From Spirochaetaceae bacterium UBA6089 (lineage in GTDB: Bacteria; Spirochaetota; Spirochaetia; Treponematales; Rectinemataceae), in contig DIXD01000013.1 in assembly GCA_002435985.1 (NCBI GenBank), forward strand, positions 1 through 5,185: DNA of 5,185 nucleotides, in the 5' to 3' direction. The translations under genes were made by a program, and so were the position numbers. Shown in pieces: positions 1-5,177 of this stretch. Below the pieces are notes generated by a model. The model worked only from the letters and a program-made list of their open reading frames with translations. It ran no database searches and was not told the DNA's origin. How positions within the stretch are numbered: the first letter of the stretch is position 1; each line of letters begins with the position of its first letter.

Positions 1-198
1 CAGGGGTTCGTCGTCGAGACCAACGATAAAGAGCCGCTGCGACACACCGACCTGCGGAGCCGCCAGCCCGATGCCGCGATCGCGCTTCATCGCGTCGTGC
101 ATATCGGTGACCAATGTTGCAAGCTTCCGGCCGAAGTCCTGAATGTCCAGGGCTTTTTGAACGAGGACGGGTTCCCCATATTTTACGATATCGAGCAT
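1..198 (-). CDS. def: Peptide deformylase, N-terminal part (cut by window edge)
   Basis: Peptide deformylase is a cytoplasmic metalloenzyme that removes the formyl group from the N-terminal methionine of new proteins. Only the first 66 residues lie in the window. The reading frame is open to base 1, so the gene is cut by the window edge and not broken. The start MLDIVKYGEPVL is typical of the family (an 'I..YG.P.L' opening), and motif I, GIGLAAPQVG, is at residues 42-51. The two other family motifs, EGCLS and HEXXH, which hold the metal-binding Cys and His residues and the catalytic Glu, would lie beyond the edge and cannot be checked. The ATG at 196-198 is preceded on the minus strand by AAGGA, a plausible ribosome binding site. 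The gene lies 57 bp after the DUF192 gene on the same strand and could be cotranscribed with it, or use the weak promoter-like sequence in the gap. Confidence 0.95.
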   Translation of the reverse strand, partial: MLDIVKYGEPVLVQKALDIQDFGRKLATLVTDMHDAMKRDRGIGLAAPQVGVSQRLFIVGLDDEPL

Positions 199-216
199 AC
201 AGAATCCTTTGACAAT

Positions 217-245
217 AAGGTACTGTCTAAAGGAGGTTTTGGCAA
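217..245 (-). promoter_or_regulatory. Possible weak promoter for def
   Basis: In the 57-bp gap before def the minus strand reads TTGCCA (240-245), a 17-bp spacer, then TACCTT (217-222). The -35 box matches the consensus at 5 of 6 positions but the -10 box at only 3 of 6. The same gap holds a 6-bp inverted repeat (GACAAT at 211-216, ATTGTC at 245-250) with no T-run, so I do not call it a terminator. This is suggestive only. Confidence 0.25.
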
Positions 246-255
246 TTGTCGCCCA

Positions 256-744
256 CTACTGCAGCGACGGAATCTGCACCTTGTCGCCGACCTGTATGCC
301 GACCCGCGCAAACCAGCCCTGGGGCACTTCGAGTGCATAGCGAATGCTCCGAGATGAGGGGCGCGGTTCTTCGGAGAAAGGAACAAGATCGAGTATCTGC
401 ACAATGGTGCCGTCCGAAAGAATATACGCGAGCGAGAGGGGAAGTTTCGTGTTCTTCATCCAAAACGAAACCTGTTGGTCGCGATCAAACACGAAGAGCA
501 TTCCTTCGCCGTCGCGAAGGCTACTGCGGTACATAAGCCCACGGTTCCGTTCCGCTTCGGTGAGAGCAACCTCGGCGTGGACGACGGCAGTGCCGATGGT
601 GAGGTCCACAGCCTTCAACGTGGGGTTAGGTCTATCAATTCCCAGATCCTGTCCGGGATCCTCCTGCGCGCAGGCTACGAAAAAAACAAGCGATATCAAG
701 CTTATTATCGTTGACCGCAAGAATACCATATACCATGTGCGCAT
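256..744 (-). CDS. DUF192 family lipoprotein
   Basis: This is a 162-residue protein of the DUF192 family, small beta-rich domains of unknown biochemical role that are often exported. Residues 1-24 form a signal peptide: an Arg at 10, then a hydrophobic stretch at 12-24. It ends in the lipobox-like FVAC with Cys25, which would make this a membrane-anchored lipoprotein. Phe at -3 is unusual for most bacteria, but spirochaetal lipoboxes are known to be relaxed. The DUF192 domain covers about residues 48-158 and has the family signatures: RGLMYR (68-73), EGMLFVF (80-86), the core FWMKNT (94-99) followed by PL, and the C-terminal LEVPQGWFARVGIQVGD (138-154). The ATG at 742-744 has GAGGAAGG just upstream; the in-frame ATG at codon 6 has no ribosome binding site. 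The start lies right behind the rpsU terminator, so transcription must come from readthrough or from a promoter within rpsU. def follows after 57 bp. The family is certain and the cellular role unknown. Confidence 0.93.
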   Translation of the reverse strand: MRTWYMVFLRSTIISLISLVFFVACAQEDPGQDLGIDRPNPTLKAVDLTIGTAVVHAEVALTEAERNRGLMYRSSLRDGEGMLFVFDRDQQVSFWMKNTKLPLSLAYILSDGTIVQILDLVPFSEEPRPSSRSIRYALEVPQGWFARVGIQVGDKVQIPSLQ

Positions 745-755
745 ACCTTCCTCAC

Positions 756-794
756 AAAAAAAGAAGGAGCTGCCTCGATCGTCAGACAGCTCCT
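756..794 (-). terminator. Rho-independent terminator of rpsU
   Basis: On the minus strand AGGAGCTG (787-794) pairs with CAGCTCCT (765-772), giving an 8-bp stem with a 14-base loop. After two bases it is followed by seven Ts (756-762). The hairpin starts 6 bases after the rpsU stop codon. The T-run ends right before the ribosome binding site of the DUF192 gene, so the terminator separates rpsU from the genes behind it. Confidence 0.87.
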
Positions 795-800
795 CGCTAC

Positions 801-1007
801 TCAGTACTTACCATCTTGTGTTTTGCGGCTTTTTTTCATGAGCTTCCGTTCGAGCGCCTTCTTCTCTCTGTTGCGAATAGCTGACGGCTTCTCGAAATAT
901 TCGCGGCTTTTCCATTCGCGAATAATGCCTTCTTTTTCAACCATTCTTTTGAAGCGTTTCAGTGCTTTCTCGAGGGGCTCATTGTCCTCGACTATAATCT
1001 GATGAAT
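801..1007 (-). CDS. rpsU: 30S ribosomal protein S21 (probable ATT start)
   Basis: S21 is a small basic protein of the 30S subunit that acts in translation initiation. The family core is clear: VEDNEPLEKALKRFKR, then EKEGIIREWKSREYFEKPS, then a Lys/Arg-rich tail to residue 68. E. coli S21 has 71 residues, with 'VRENEPFDVALRRFKR' in the same place. The start is the odd point. The frame stays open back to an ATG at 1083-1085, but that stretch contains the promoter, so it is not translated from this transcript. The only other standard start is GTG at 1014-1016, which lies inside the strong Shine-Dalgarno GGAGGTGA (1013-1020). Two ATT codons follow, at 1008-1010 and 1005-1007. The second lies 8 bases after GGAGG and aligns with the E. 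coli initiator Met relative to the conserved V.ENEP, so I chose it (68 aa). A 69-aa form from the first ATT or a 71-aa form from GTG remain possible; annotation software would probably pick the GTG. The gene is transcribed divergently from the coiled-coil gene and ends at its own terminator. Confidence 0.93.
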   Translation of the reverse strand: MHQIIVEDNEPLEKALKRFKRMVEKEGIIREWKSREYFEKPSAIRNREKKALERKLMKKSRKTQDGKY

Positions 1008-1012
1008 AATCC

Positions 1013-1020
1013 TCACCTCC
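1013..1020 (-). promoter_or_regulatory. rpsU ribosome binding site (decides the start)
   Basis: The minus strand reads GGAGGTGA, a perfect 8-base match to the usual 16S rRNA 3' tail. The first standard in-frame start codon, GTG, overlaps it and so cannot be served by it. The downstream ATT codons at 1008-1010 and 1005-1007 lie 5 and 8 bases from GGAGG, which is normal spacing. Confidence 0.75.
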
Positions 1021-1036
1021 CTTTGCGCGGAAATGC

Positions 1037-1064
1037 ATTGTAAATGAAGGAAATATTTTGTCAA
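1037..1064 (-). promoter_or_regulatory. Sigma-70-type promoter of rpsU
   Basis: On the minus strand a perfect -35 box TTGACA (1059-1064) is followed by a 16-bp spacer and a -10 box TACAAT (1037-1042; 5 of 6 consensus positions). Transcription would start near 1030, leaving a leader of only about 20 to 25 bases before the S21 start. The promoter lies inside the open upstream extension of the rpsU frame, which argues that the extension is not coding. Confidence 0.85.
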
Positions 1065-1087
1065 GTACTCGGATTGAACAGCCATGT

Positions 1088-1099
1088 CCGCCGAGGCGG
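1088..1099. repeat. Short GC-rich inverted repeat between divergent promoters
   Basis: CCGCC (1088-1092) and GGCGG (1095-1099) form a perfect 5-bp inverted repeat with a 2-base centre. It sits between the rpsU -35 box and the putative -35 of the coiled-coil gene, where an operator could affect both. It is short enough to be chance in GC-rich DNA. Confidence 0.2.
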
Positions 1100-1102
1100 C
1101 AC

Positions 1103-1131
1103 TTTTGTAAATCGACGTTGAGCGCTATACT
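1103..1131 (+). promoter_or_regulatory. Possible promoter of the coiled-coil gene
   Basis: A good -10 box TATACT lies at 1126-1131. The -35 region is poor: TTTGTA at 1104-1109 (16-bp spacer) or overlapping T-rich alternatives between 1103 and 1110. A start 6-7 bases after the -10 would fall next to the AAGGAG ribosome binding site (1138-1143), so the leader would be extremely short. This weakens the call, and a promoter further upstream is possible. Confidence 0.4.
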
Positions 1132-1149
1132 CTCGACAAGGAGCACCGC

Positions 1150-2550
1150 ATGCTGTTTTCGGTCGGAAATCTGGTAACACTTGCCATCGTGGTCGCAATG
1201 TTTGTCGCGTATCATCTATTGACGGCAGACAATCGTTCGCTGGAGAAGCTCAAACGTCTGGGTGAGAAACTGAAGGATGAGCTTGGGGCCTACGCGGAGT
1301 CAAAACGCGAAGAGATCAAGCATTACGGCATCGAGTTGGATGTCCAGCAGAAGGCGGCGAAGGTCGTGCTCGAAAAGATTCAGCAAGCCCAGGCGACCAT
1401 CGACGAAAAGTCCGATTCGATCACTGAGATTGCCGACCGATTTAAGGAATACGACGACATTCTTACGCGTCTTATGGATATGACCAAGCGCGTCGATCAG
1501 AATATCGCGCATCTGGCCGAAAAAAACGATTTTATCGAGCAACTGACCCATCGCGTCGAAAACGCCGACAAGAAAATGGCCGCCATCGAGGCGGATATGC
1601 CGAAGCTCAAAGAGCAGTTCGCTCACGACGCCAAGCAGATACTCGACGATTTCCGCGACGACATTCTCGATCAGCTTCACCAACGGCTCAATGAGATCGT
1701 GAATATGTTCGAAAAGTCCAAAGTCGACGCCCAATCAGCCATCGAGCAGGCATCCTCCCTCAAGGAACAGATCGACGCCATGACAGAGGCCGCGCTCAAG
1801 CTCGCCGCAGACCGCGCCCATACCATCGAGGATTCCGCCTACAGCACCCTTCGTGCCCACATTGCCGCCGACTTCGACGAGCTTTCACGCCAGACCGAGG
1901 AGCGCATCGCCGCGCTGTCCCGCAACATCGATGCGCTCATCCAAAGCGCCGATGCCACGCTCAACAACCTTGCCGCCACCACCGACTCGCAAGTGTCGGA
2001 TACCCAGCACAGACTCTCGGAGGCCAAGGCTGCGCTCAATGCAATGAGCGCCGACATGGCACGCCTCCAAAGAGAAGCTGCAGCGAGCACCACCGCACTC
2101 TCCGAAAAATTTCAGGCCGAACGCGAGTCGCTCGAAGAACAGTTTGCCCAGTTCGGCCAAGCCTTCGAAACGCACCGCGCCTCATTCGAAAAAGAATTCA
2201 TGGAAGAGTTGTCAGCGCTGCGGGCAATGCTCGAAGAGGCGAAGACGCACACCGACGAACTCAAGACGAACGCGGAGGGCACCGTCACCAAGGCGCTGGA
2301 AGCCTTTGAACAGGATATCGTGCACAAACTCGAAGCCCGCAAGGCCGCCGTCGACGAACAGCTGGACAGATGGCTTTCCTCTATGGATGTGAAGATACGG
2401 AAGGTCTCTCAGGATGCGATCGAGCAGCGCAGGGCCGAAGAGGCGCGCCTCATGCAAGAAGTCAATGCGGAACTCAAACGGATAAAAGACAGCCTCTATA
2501 CGCAGGTCCAAAAGATCGAACGCGATATAGAGGCCTTCAAAAATGTATGA
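1150..2550 (+). CDS. Membrane-anchored coiled-coil protein, SpiroCoCo-like
   Basis: This 466-residue protein has one hydrophobic segment at about residues 8-24 and then an almost unbroken charged helix. Visible facts: no cysteine, a single proline (P151) and a single tryptophan (W408). The composition is rich in Ala, Glu, Lys, Gln and Asp, with hydrophobic residues spaced in heptads from about residue 30 to the end (for example SLEKLKRLGEKLKDEL near the start and LMQEVNAELKRIKDSL near the end). There is no globular domain, chemoreceptor signature or C-terminal anchor that I can see. Basic residues right after the membrane segment suggest that the coiled coil is cytoplasmic. The architecture and spirochaetal context resemble the SpiroCoCo coiled-coil family, for which I know no firm function; a scaffold or cytoskeletal role is only inference. 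Myosin- or SMC-like database hits would reflect composition. The ATG has AAGGAG 6 bases upstream. The gene diverges from rpsU and converges on deoD with a 3-bp gap. Confidence 0.9.
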   Translation: MLFSVGNLVTLAIVVAMFVAYHLLTADNRSLEKLKRLGEKLKDELGAYAESKREEIKHYGIELDVQQKAAKVVLEKIQQAQATIDEKSDSITEIADRFKEYDDILTRLMDMTKRVDQNIAHLAEKNDFIEQLTHRVENADKKMAAIEADMPKLKEQFAHDAKQILDDFRDDILDQLHQRLNEIVNMFEKSKVDAQSAIEQASSLKEQIDAMTEAALKLAADRAHTIEDSAYSTLRAHIAADFDELSRQTEERIAALSRNIDALIQSADATLNNLAATTDSQVSDTQHRLSEAKAALNAMSADMARLQREAAASTTALSEKFQAERESLEEQFAQFGQAFETHRASFEKEFMEELSALRAMLEEAKTHTDELKTNAEGTVTKALEAFEQDIVHKLEARKAAVDEQLDRWLSSMDVKIRKVSQDAIEQRRAEEARLMQEVNAELKRIKDSLYTQVQKIERDIEAFKNV

Positions 2551-2553
2551 ACA

Positions 2554-3258
2554 TTAGGAGAAGATGCTGTCGAGCGCGACTTCCATCATGGCCCGAAATG
2601 AAATCTGGCGTTCTTCCTGGCTCGTGATTTCGCCGGTGACAAGGTTGTCCGAGACCGTAAGCACCGAGAGCGCCTCGCAGCCGTATTTTGCCGCCAGCGT
2701 ATAGAGCTCGGCAGTCTCCATCTCCACCGCCAGCACCCCGAATTTTGCCCAAAGCCTCCACTGGTCCGGATCTTCGGTGTAGAACATATCGGAGCTCAGC
2801 ACTGGCCCGGGGAACACCCGCAGTGCGCGCGCCGATGCGGCGTCCCATGCGGCCTTGAGCAAGCCGAATGAAGCGGTGGGTGCGTAATCCATGCCGCGAA
2901 AGCGCTGCCGATTCACTGCAGAATCGGTGCATGCGCTCATCGCAAGCACAATATCGCGAAGCCCCACATAGTCCTGCATGCCACCGCAGGTACCGATGCG
3001 AATGAGCCGCTTGACGCCGTAGTCGCGGATCAACTCGTTGACGTAGATGGAGAGGCTTGGCATCCCCATGCCCGTACCCATGACCGATACGGGCTTGCCC
3101 TTGTAGCTGCCCGTATATCCAAACATATTGCGGACCTCATTGAAACATACAGGGTGTTCGAGATAGTGCTCGGCGACGAATTTTGCTCGGAGAGGATCTC
3201 CGGGAAGAAGAATTCTATCGGCAATCTGACCTCTTTGCGCTGCAATATGAATGCTCAT
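2554..3258 (-). CDS. deoD: Purine nucleoside phosphorylase, DeoD type
   Basis: This cytoplasmic enzyme splits purine (deoxy)nucleosides with phosphate into free base and (deoxy)ribose 1-phosphate, for purine salvage; family members are usually hexamers. The 234-residue product aligns with E. coli DeoD without a shift, using the conventional E. coli numbering. His4 (from the neighbouring subunit), the phosphate-binding Gly20, Arg24, Arg43 and Arg87, Phe159, the ribose-binding Glu179-Met180-Glu181 and the catalytic Asp204 and Arg217 are all present. The loop after Asp204 reads NLVTGE, closer to the Bacillus type than to E. coli HIRTHE. The Ser at 90 of E. coli is Thr here, a mild change. The frame extends 12 codons further upstream, but I chose the ATG at 3256-3258: it has AAAGGA 8 bases upstream, and MSIHIAA matches the family N-terminus. 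The gene follows the lipoprotein gene by 110 bp on the same strand and ends 3 bp from the stop of the convergent coiled-coil gene. All key residues are intact. Confidence 0.97.
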   Translation of the reverse strand: MSIHIAAQRGQIADRILLPGDPLRAKFVAEHYLEHPVCFNEVRNMFGYTGSYKGKPVSVMGTGMGMPSLSIYVNELIRDYGVKRLIRIGTCGGMQDYVGLRDIVLAMSACTDSAVNRQRFRGMDYAPTASFGLLKAAWDAASARALRVFPGPVLSSDMFYTEDPDQWRLWAKFGVLAVEMETAELYTLAAKYGCEALSVLTVSDNLVTGEITSQEERQISFRAMMEVALDSIFS

Positions 3259-3297
3259 CGCTTCTGTCCTTTGGAGTGAAAAAGATACAGTCATTCA

Positions 3298-3303
3298 ATC
3301 ATA
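3298..3303 (-). promoter_or_regulatory. Possible -10 element of deoD
   Basis: The minus strand reads TATGAT (4 to 5 consensus positions) about 40 bases before the deoD start, which would give a leader of roughly 30 bases. No convincing -35 box lies at 16-18 bp; the nearest candidate, TTGTCG, is only 13 bp away. No riboswitch-like structure is apparent between lipoprotein gene and deoD. Confidence 0.25.
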
Positions 3304-3333
3304 AAAAGTCTTCGAACGACAATCCCCGATTCG

Positions 3334-3351
3334 AAAATGCCGCCCCGCGGC
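3334..3351 (-). terminator. Weak terminator candidate after the lipoprotein gene
   Basis: On the minus strand GCCGC, a 3-base loop GGG and GCGGC (3339-3351) form a short GC-only hairpin. It is followed after one base by only four Ts (3334-3337). It lies 17 bases beyond the lipoprotein stop codon, a sensible place, but the short stem and short T-run make it inefficient at best. Confidence 0.35.
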
Positions 3352-3368
3352 GGACGACAACGGGGTCC

Positions 3369-4280
3369 TCATTTCCCGGATCCTCGCCGGGAGATCCCAA
3401 AGGCATAGAGAGGACGCAGATATTTCGACTCTCCGAGCATCAGGTCCAAAAGCACCGCATTGACAAAGGCATGGTCGCCGGTCAGCACGTCCGCAAGCCC
3501 CGCGGCATAGACTTCATTGATGGGTTCAGACCCTTCGGTGGCACATCGATAATCGCCCTTATCCTGAAACCACAAGGAAATTTGGAAACCCTCGACATGC
3601 TGTGCATCCTCGGGCTTCGCCTGTACGTAGACGGCCTTTCCGTCCTCAGGATATGACCAGACACCCTTCTCCACCATCGAGGCACCTTTTCTGATCTCCG
3701 CCGGAAGGTCTTTCTCGGCAGGGTCTACCGAATAGCTTTCGCTATAACTTCCGTCGGAAGATGAAAATACGAGGTTCTTGTCAAAGGTGACAAGCATATT
3801 GTGCGTGCCCGAGACCTCGATCCGATTCTCTTTGAGTTTCAGCGTGTCGGACCACGACTTCTGCCCCGGGCCGGATGCGGCAAGCGAAATGGTATCGCCT
3901 GTGATGCTTATATTGTAGTGGATCAGCGCAATTTCGCCTCCAATGGTGCGCTGATATACGCTACCCCCAGTGATTTGCCCCGAACCATCGGCGAGAAGAC
4001 GGAAAATATAGGTGTCGAACCCATAGGCCTGTGCATAGCCTGGGTCGACATGCCGATAGACAAAAAGGACTTGTTCGTTTTGCCTCGACACAGGCGGCAC
4101 AGTGACGGCAGCTTCCGGGTGTGGTCCCGGAGCAAGGACTATGGTCTGCTCTGTTTGCACCTGCCCTGTTTCGAGCGGTTTCTCAACCACCTTTGCCTGT
4201 TTGCACGATGCGAGCATAAAGAGCATCAGTATGCCAACACACAATACGACAGCGGACGAGCCAATAGAACGCTTTTTCAT
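3369..4280 (-). CDS. Predicted lipoprotein of unknown family
   Basis: I do not recognise this 303-residue protein. Its N-terminus is a clear lipoprotein signal: MKKR, a hydrophobic stretch at about 10-24, and the lipobox LASC with Cys26, so it should be anchored to a membrane by lipid. Residues about 27-60 are a Pro/Gln/Val/Glu-rich linker. From about 60 to 240 the sequence is rich in alternating polar and hydrophobic residues with many Gly, Ser and Thr, which suggests beta strands. Residues about 244-303 look more helical and contain one further cysteine (C246) and the stretch GLADVLTGDHAFVNAVLLDL. No enzyme motif, TPR or known binding signature is visible. The start at 4278-4280 is well supported: AGGAGG lies 6 bases upstream, while the 16-codon longer frame would begin inside the putative promoter. 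The gene follows the histidine-phosphatase gene by 129 bp and precedes deoD by 110 bp on the same strand, but nothing links it to nucleosides. Confidence 0.88.
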   Translation of the reverse strand: MKKRSIGSSAVVLCVGILMLFMLASCKQAKVVEKPLETGQVQTEQTIVLAPGPHPEAAVTVPPVSRQNEQVLFVYRHVDPGYAQAYGFDTYIFRLLADGSGQITGGSVYQRTIGGEIALIHYNISITGDTISLAASGPGQKSWSDTLKLKENRIEVSGTHNMLVTFDKNLVFSSSDGSYSESYSVDPAEKDLPAEIRKGASMVEKGVWSYPEDGKAVYVQAKPEDAQHVEGFQISLWFQDKGDYRCATEGSEPINEVYAAGLADVLTGDHAFVNAVLLDLMLGESKYLRPLYAFGISRRGSGK

Positions 4281-4316
4281 ACGGCGCCTCCTCAGTGTCC
4301 ATGCTTTCCTCTTTTT

Positions 4317-4345
4317 ACTATACGTCATTTTTTAGGATATTGAAA
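4317..4345 (-). promoter_or_regulatory. Probable promoter of the lipoprotein gene
   Basis: On the minus strand a strong -10 box TATAGT (4317-4322) is preceded by a 17-bp spacer and a poor -35 box TTTCAA (4340-4345; 3 of 6 positions). The start would fall near 4310, about 30 bases before the ATG and upstream of the AGGAGG ribosome binding site. The position is sensible and the -35 match is the weak point. Confidence 0.5.
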
Positions 4346-4392
4346 GGAACTAAAGACACTCGAGCGATCGCCTTGGTATAGACATCCGGTCC

Positions 4393-4418
4393 TCGCTCAA
4401 AAGACGTGCTCAAAAGAC
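4393..4418. repeat. 13-bp tandem duplication at the phosphatase stop codon
   Basis: The 11-mer GTCTTTTGAGC occurs twice on the minus strand, at 4408-4418 and 4395-4405, with a 13-bp period. The first copy encodes the last two residues (Val-Phe) and the TGA stop of the histidine-phosphatase gene. The second lies just beyond it. It looks like a small replication-slippage duplication. Confidence 0.6.
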
Positions 4419-5162
4419 AGGTTTTGGACCTTCAGGTACATTGGGCGGATGAAAATCGATCTTTGCCCACTGTACGAAGGCAGGACTGTTCTCTTCCATT
4501 ATTTCGATTTCATACTGGGAGATGCCGCAATTCGACATGGGCAGAAGTGGAAACCAACGGTGCACGGCCAGCGTCGATTTCATCAGCCACTGCAGAAGGC
4601 CACCGTGCGTCATGCACACGATACGCGACGCCCCTTGCTCGCCCAGCTCACGAATACGCATCCACGCAAGGATCGCCCTCGCGTACAAGGACTTCGACAG
4701 CTCTGCGCCGGGGATGGCATCCCAGCTATGGGTGTAGAATTCCTTCCACAGAGTCGGGTATGTTCGGGCTGCACTCTCCGCGTCGATCCCTGAAAAAACA
4801 CCTGTATCCAACTCTATGAGCAGATCGCTGAATTCGATATGGTCGACGTGCACGAGATCGGCCACGATCTCTGCCGACCGCCGCGCCCGCTGCATCGGGC
4901 TTGCGATAATGTAATCCGGCTTGAATTGACGGAGCCATTCGCCGGCCGCCCTTGCCTGTGTCTCTCCGTGGGCAGAGAGAGGAAACTCGAGCCGACCCTG
5001 ATAGGTGTTGCGCGCATTACCCTCGCTCTGTCCGTGGCGGAGGGAAAACACACTCATATCGTGGTCCATGGAGGAAAAAAACGCACCGTCGGCCTGCTCA
5101 TGCTGGAGAGCGTCGATGAGGCTCGGATCGGGCACATTGTTCGGCTCAAATCGGGAGTACAT
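4410..5162 (-). CDS. Histidine phosphatase / phosphoglycerate mutase-like protein
   Basis: This belongs to the histidine phosphatase superfamily, whose members form a phospho-histidine intermediate to hydrolyse or move phosphate. Counting from the ATG at 5160-5162 (250 aa), the family residues are present. LRHGQSEGN (41-49) holds the nucleophile His43 and Arg42. SPMQRARRSAEI (88-99) holds the phosphate-binding Arg92. Glu117, in LLIELDTGVFSG, is the likely proton donor. MTHGG (184-188) holds the second catalytic His186. It resembles broad-specificity phosphatases of this family more than glycolytic mutase, but the substrate cannot be told. The odd part is the N-terminus: about 35 residues precede the usual start region. 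The ATG has no ribosome binding site, and a TATAGT lies only 10 bases upstream. The frame also stays open to the right edge, so the gene may begin outside the window. The in-frame ATGs at codons 32 and 36 would give a normal-length protein but also lack a ribosome binding site. Confidence 0.9.
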   Translation of the reverse strand: MYSRFEPNNVPDPSLIDALQHEQADGAFFSSMDHDMSVFSLRHGQSEGNARNTYQGRLEFPLSAHGETQARAAGEWLRQFKPDYIIASPMQRARRSAEIVADLVHVDHIEFSDLLIELDTGVFSGIDAESAARTYPTLWKEFYTHSWDAIPGAELSKSLYARAILAWMRIRELGEQGASRIVCMTHGGLLQWLMKSTLAVHRWFPLLPMSNCGISQYEIEIMEENSPAFVQWAKIDFHPPNVPEGPKPVF

Positions 5163-5171
5163 GATGCCAGC

Positions 5172-5177
5172 ACTATA
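5172..5177 (-). promoter_or_regulatory. Possible -10 element before the phosphatase gene
   Basis: The minus strand reads TATAGT, the same hexamer as in the lipoprotein promoter. The matching -35 would lie outside the window. A transcript from it would start about 3 bases before the ATG at 5162, so it would be nearly leaderless, or would serve one of the internal ATGs. Confidence 0.3.

Noticed and set aside
229..536. Perfect Shine-Dalgarno (TAAAGGAGGT) on the plus strand followed by a TTG-started open frame of 96 codons
   Set aside because: The frame runs antisense through the DUF192 gene, is rich in Arg, Ser and Pro as shadows often are, and matches nothing I recognise. The Shine-Dalgarno match is probably chance.
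344..841. 165-codon plus-strand frame across DUF192 and the rpsU terminator
   Set aside because: It is antisense to two well-supported features and has low-complexity Ser/Arg-rich content.
1011..1085. Upstream extension of the S21 reading frame to an ATG at 1085
   Set aside because: The extension contains the -35 and -10 boxes of the rpsU promoter and does not match the S21 family.
1300..1734. 144-codon open frame antisense to the coiled-coil gene
   Set aside because: It is a mirror of the strongly biased codon pattern of the real gene. It has no ribosome binding site that I can see and no family resemblance.
4363..4370. Palindrome GCGATCGC, like the cyanobacterial HIP1 octamer
   Set aside because: I noticed only this one copy, and nothing else in the window suggests a cyanobacterium. 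It is probably coincidence in GC-rich DNA.
4355..4400. Possible hairpin GAGCGA / TCGCTC after the phosphatase gene as a terminator
   Set aside because: The loop is about 26 bases, the stem is only 6 bp and no T-run follows.
4406..4819. 137-codon plus-strand frame within the phosphatase gene
   Set aside because: It is antisense to a gene whose catalytic motifs are all present in the other frame.
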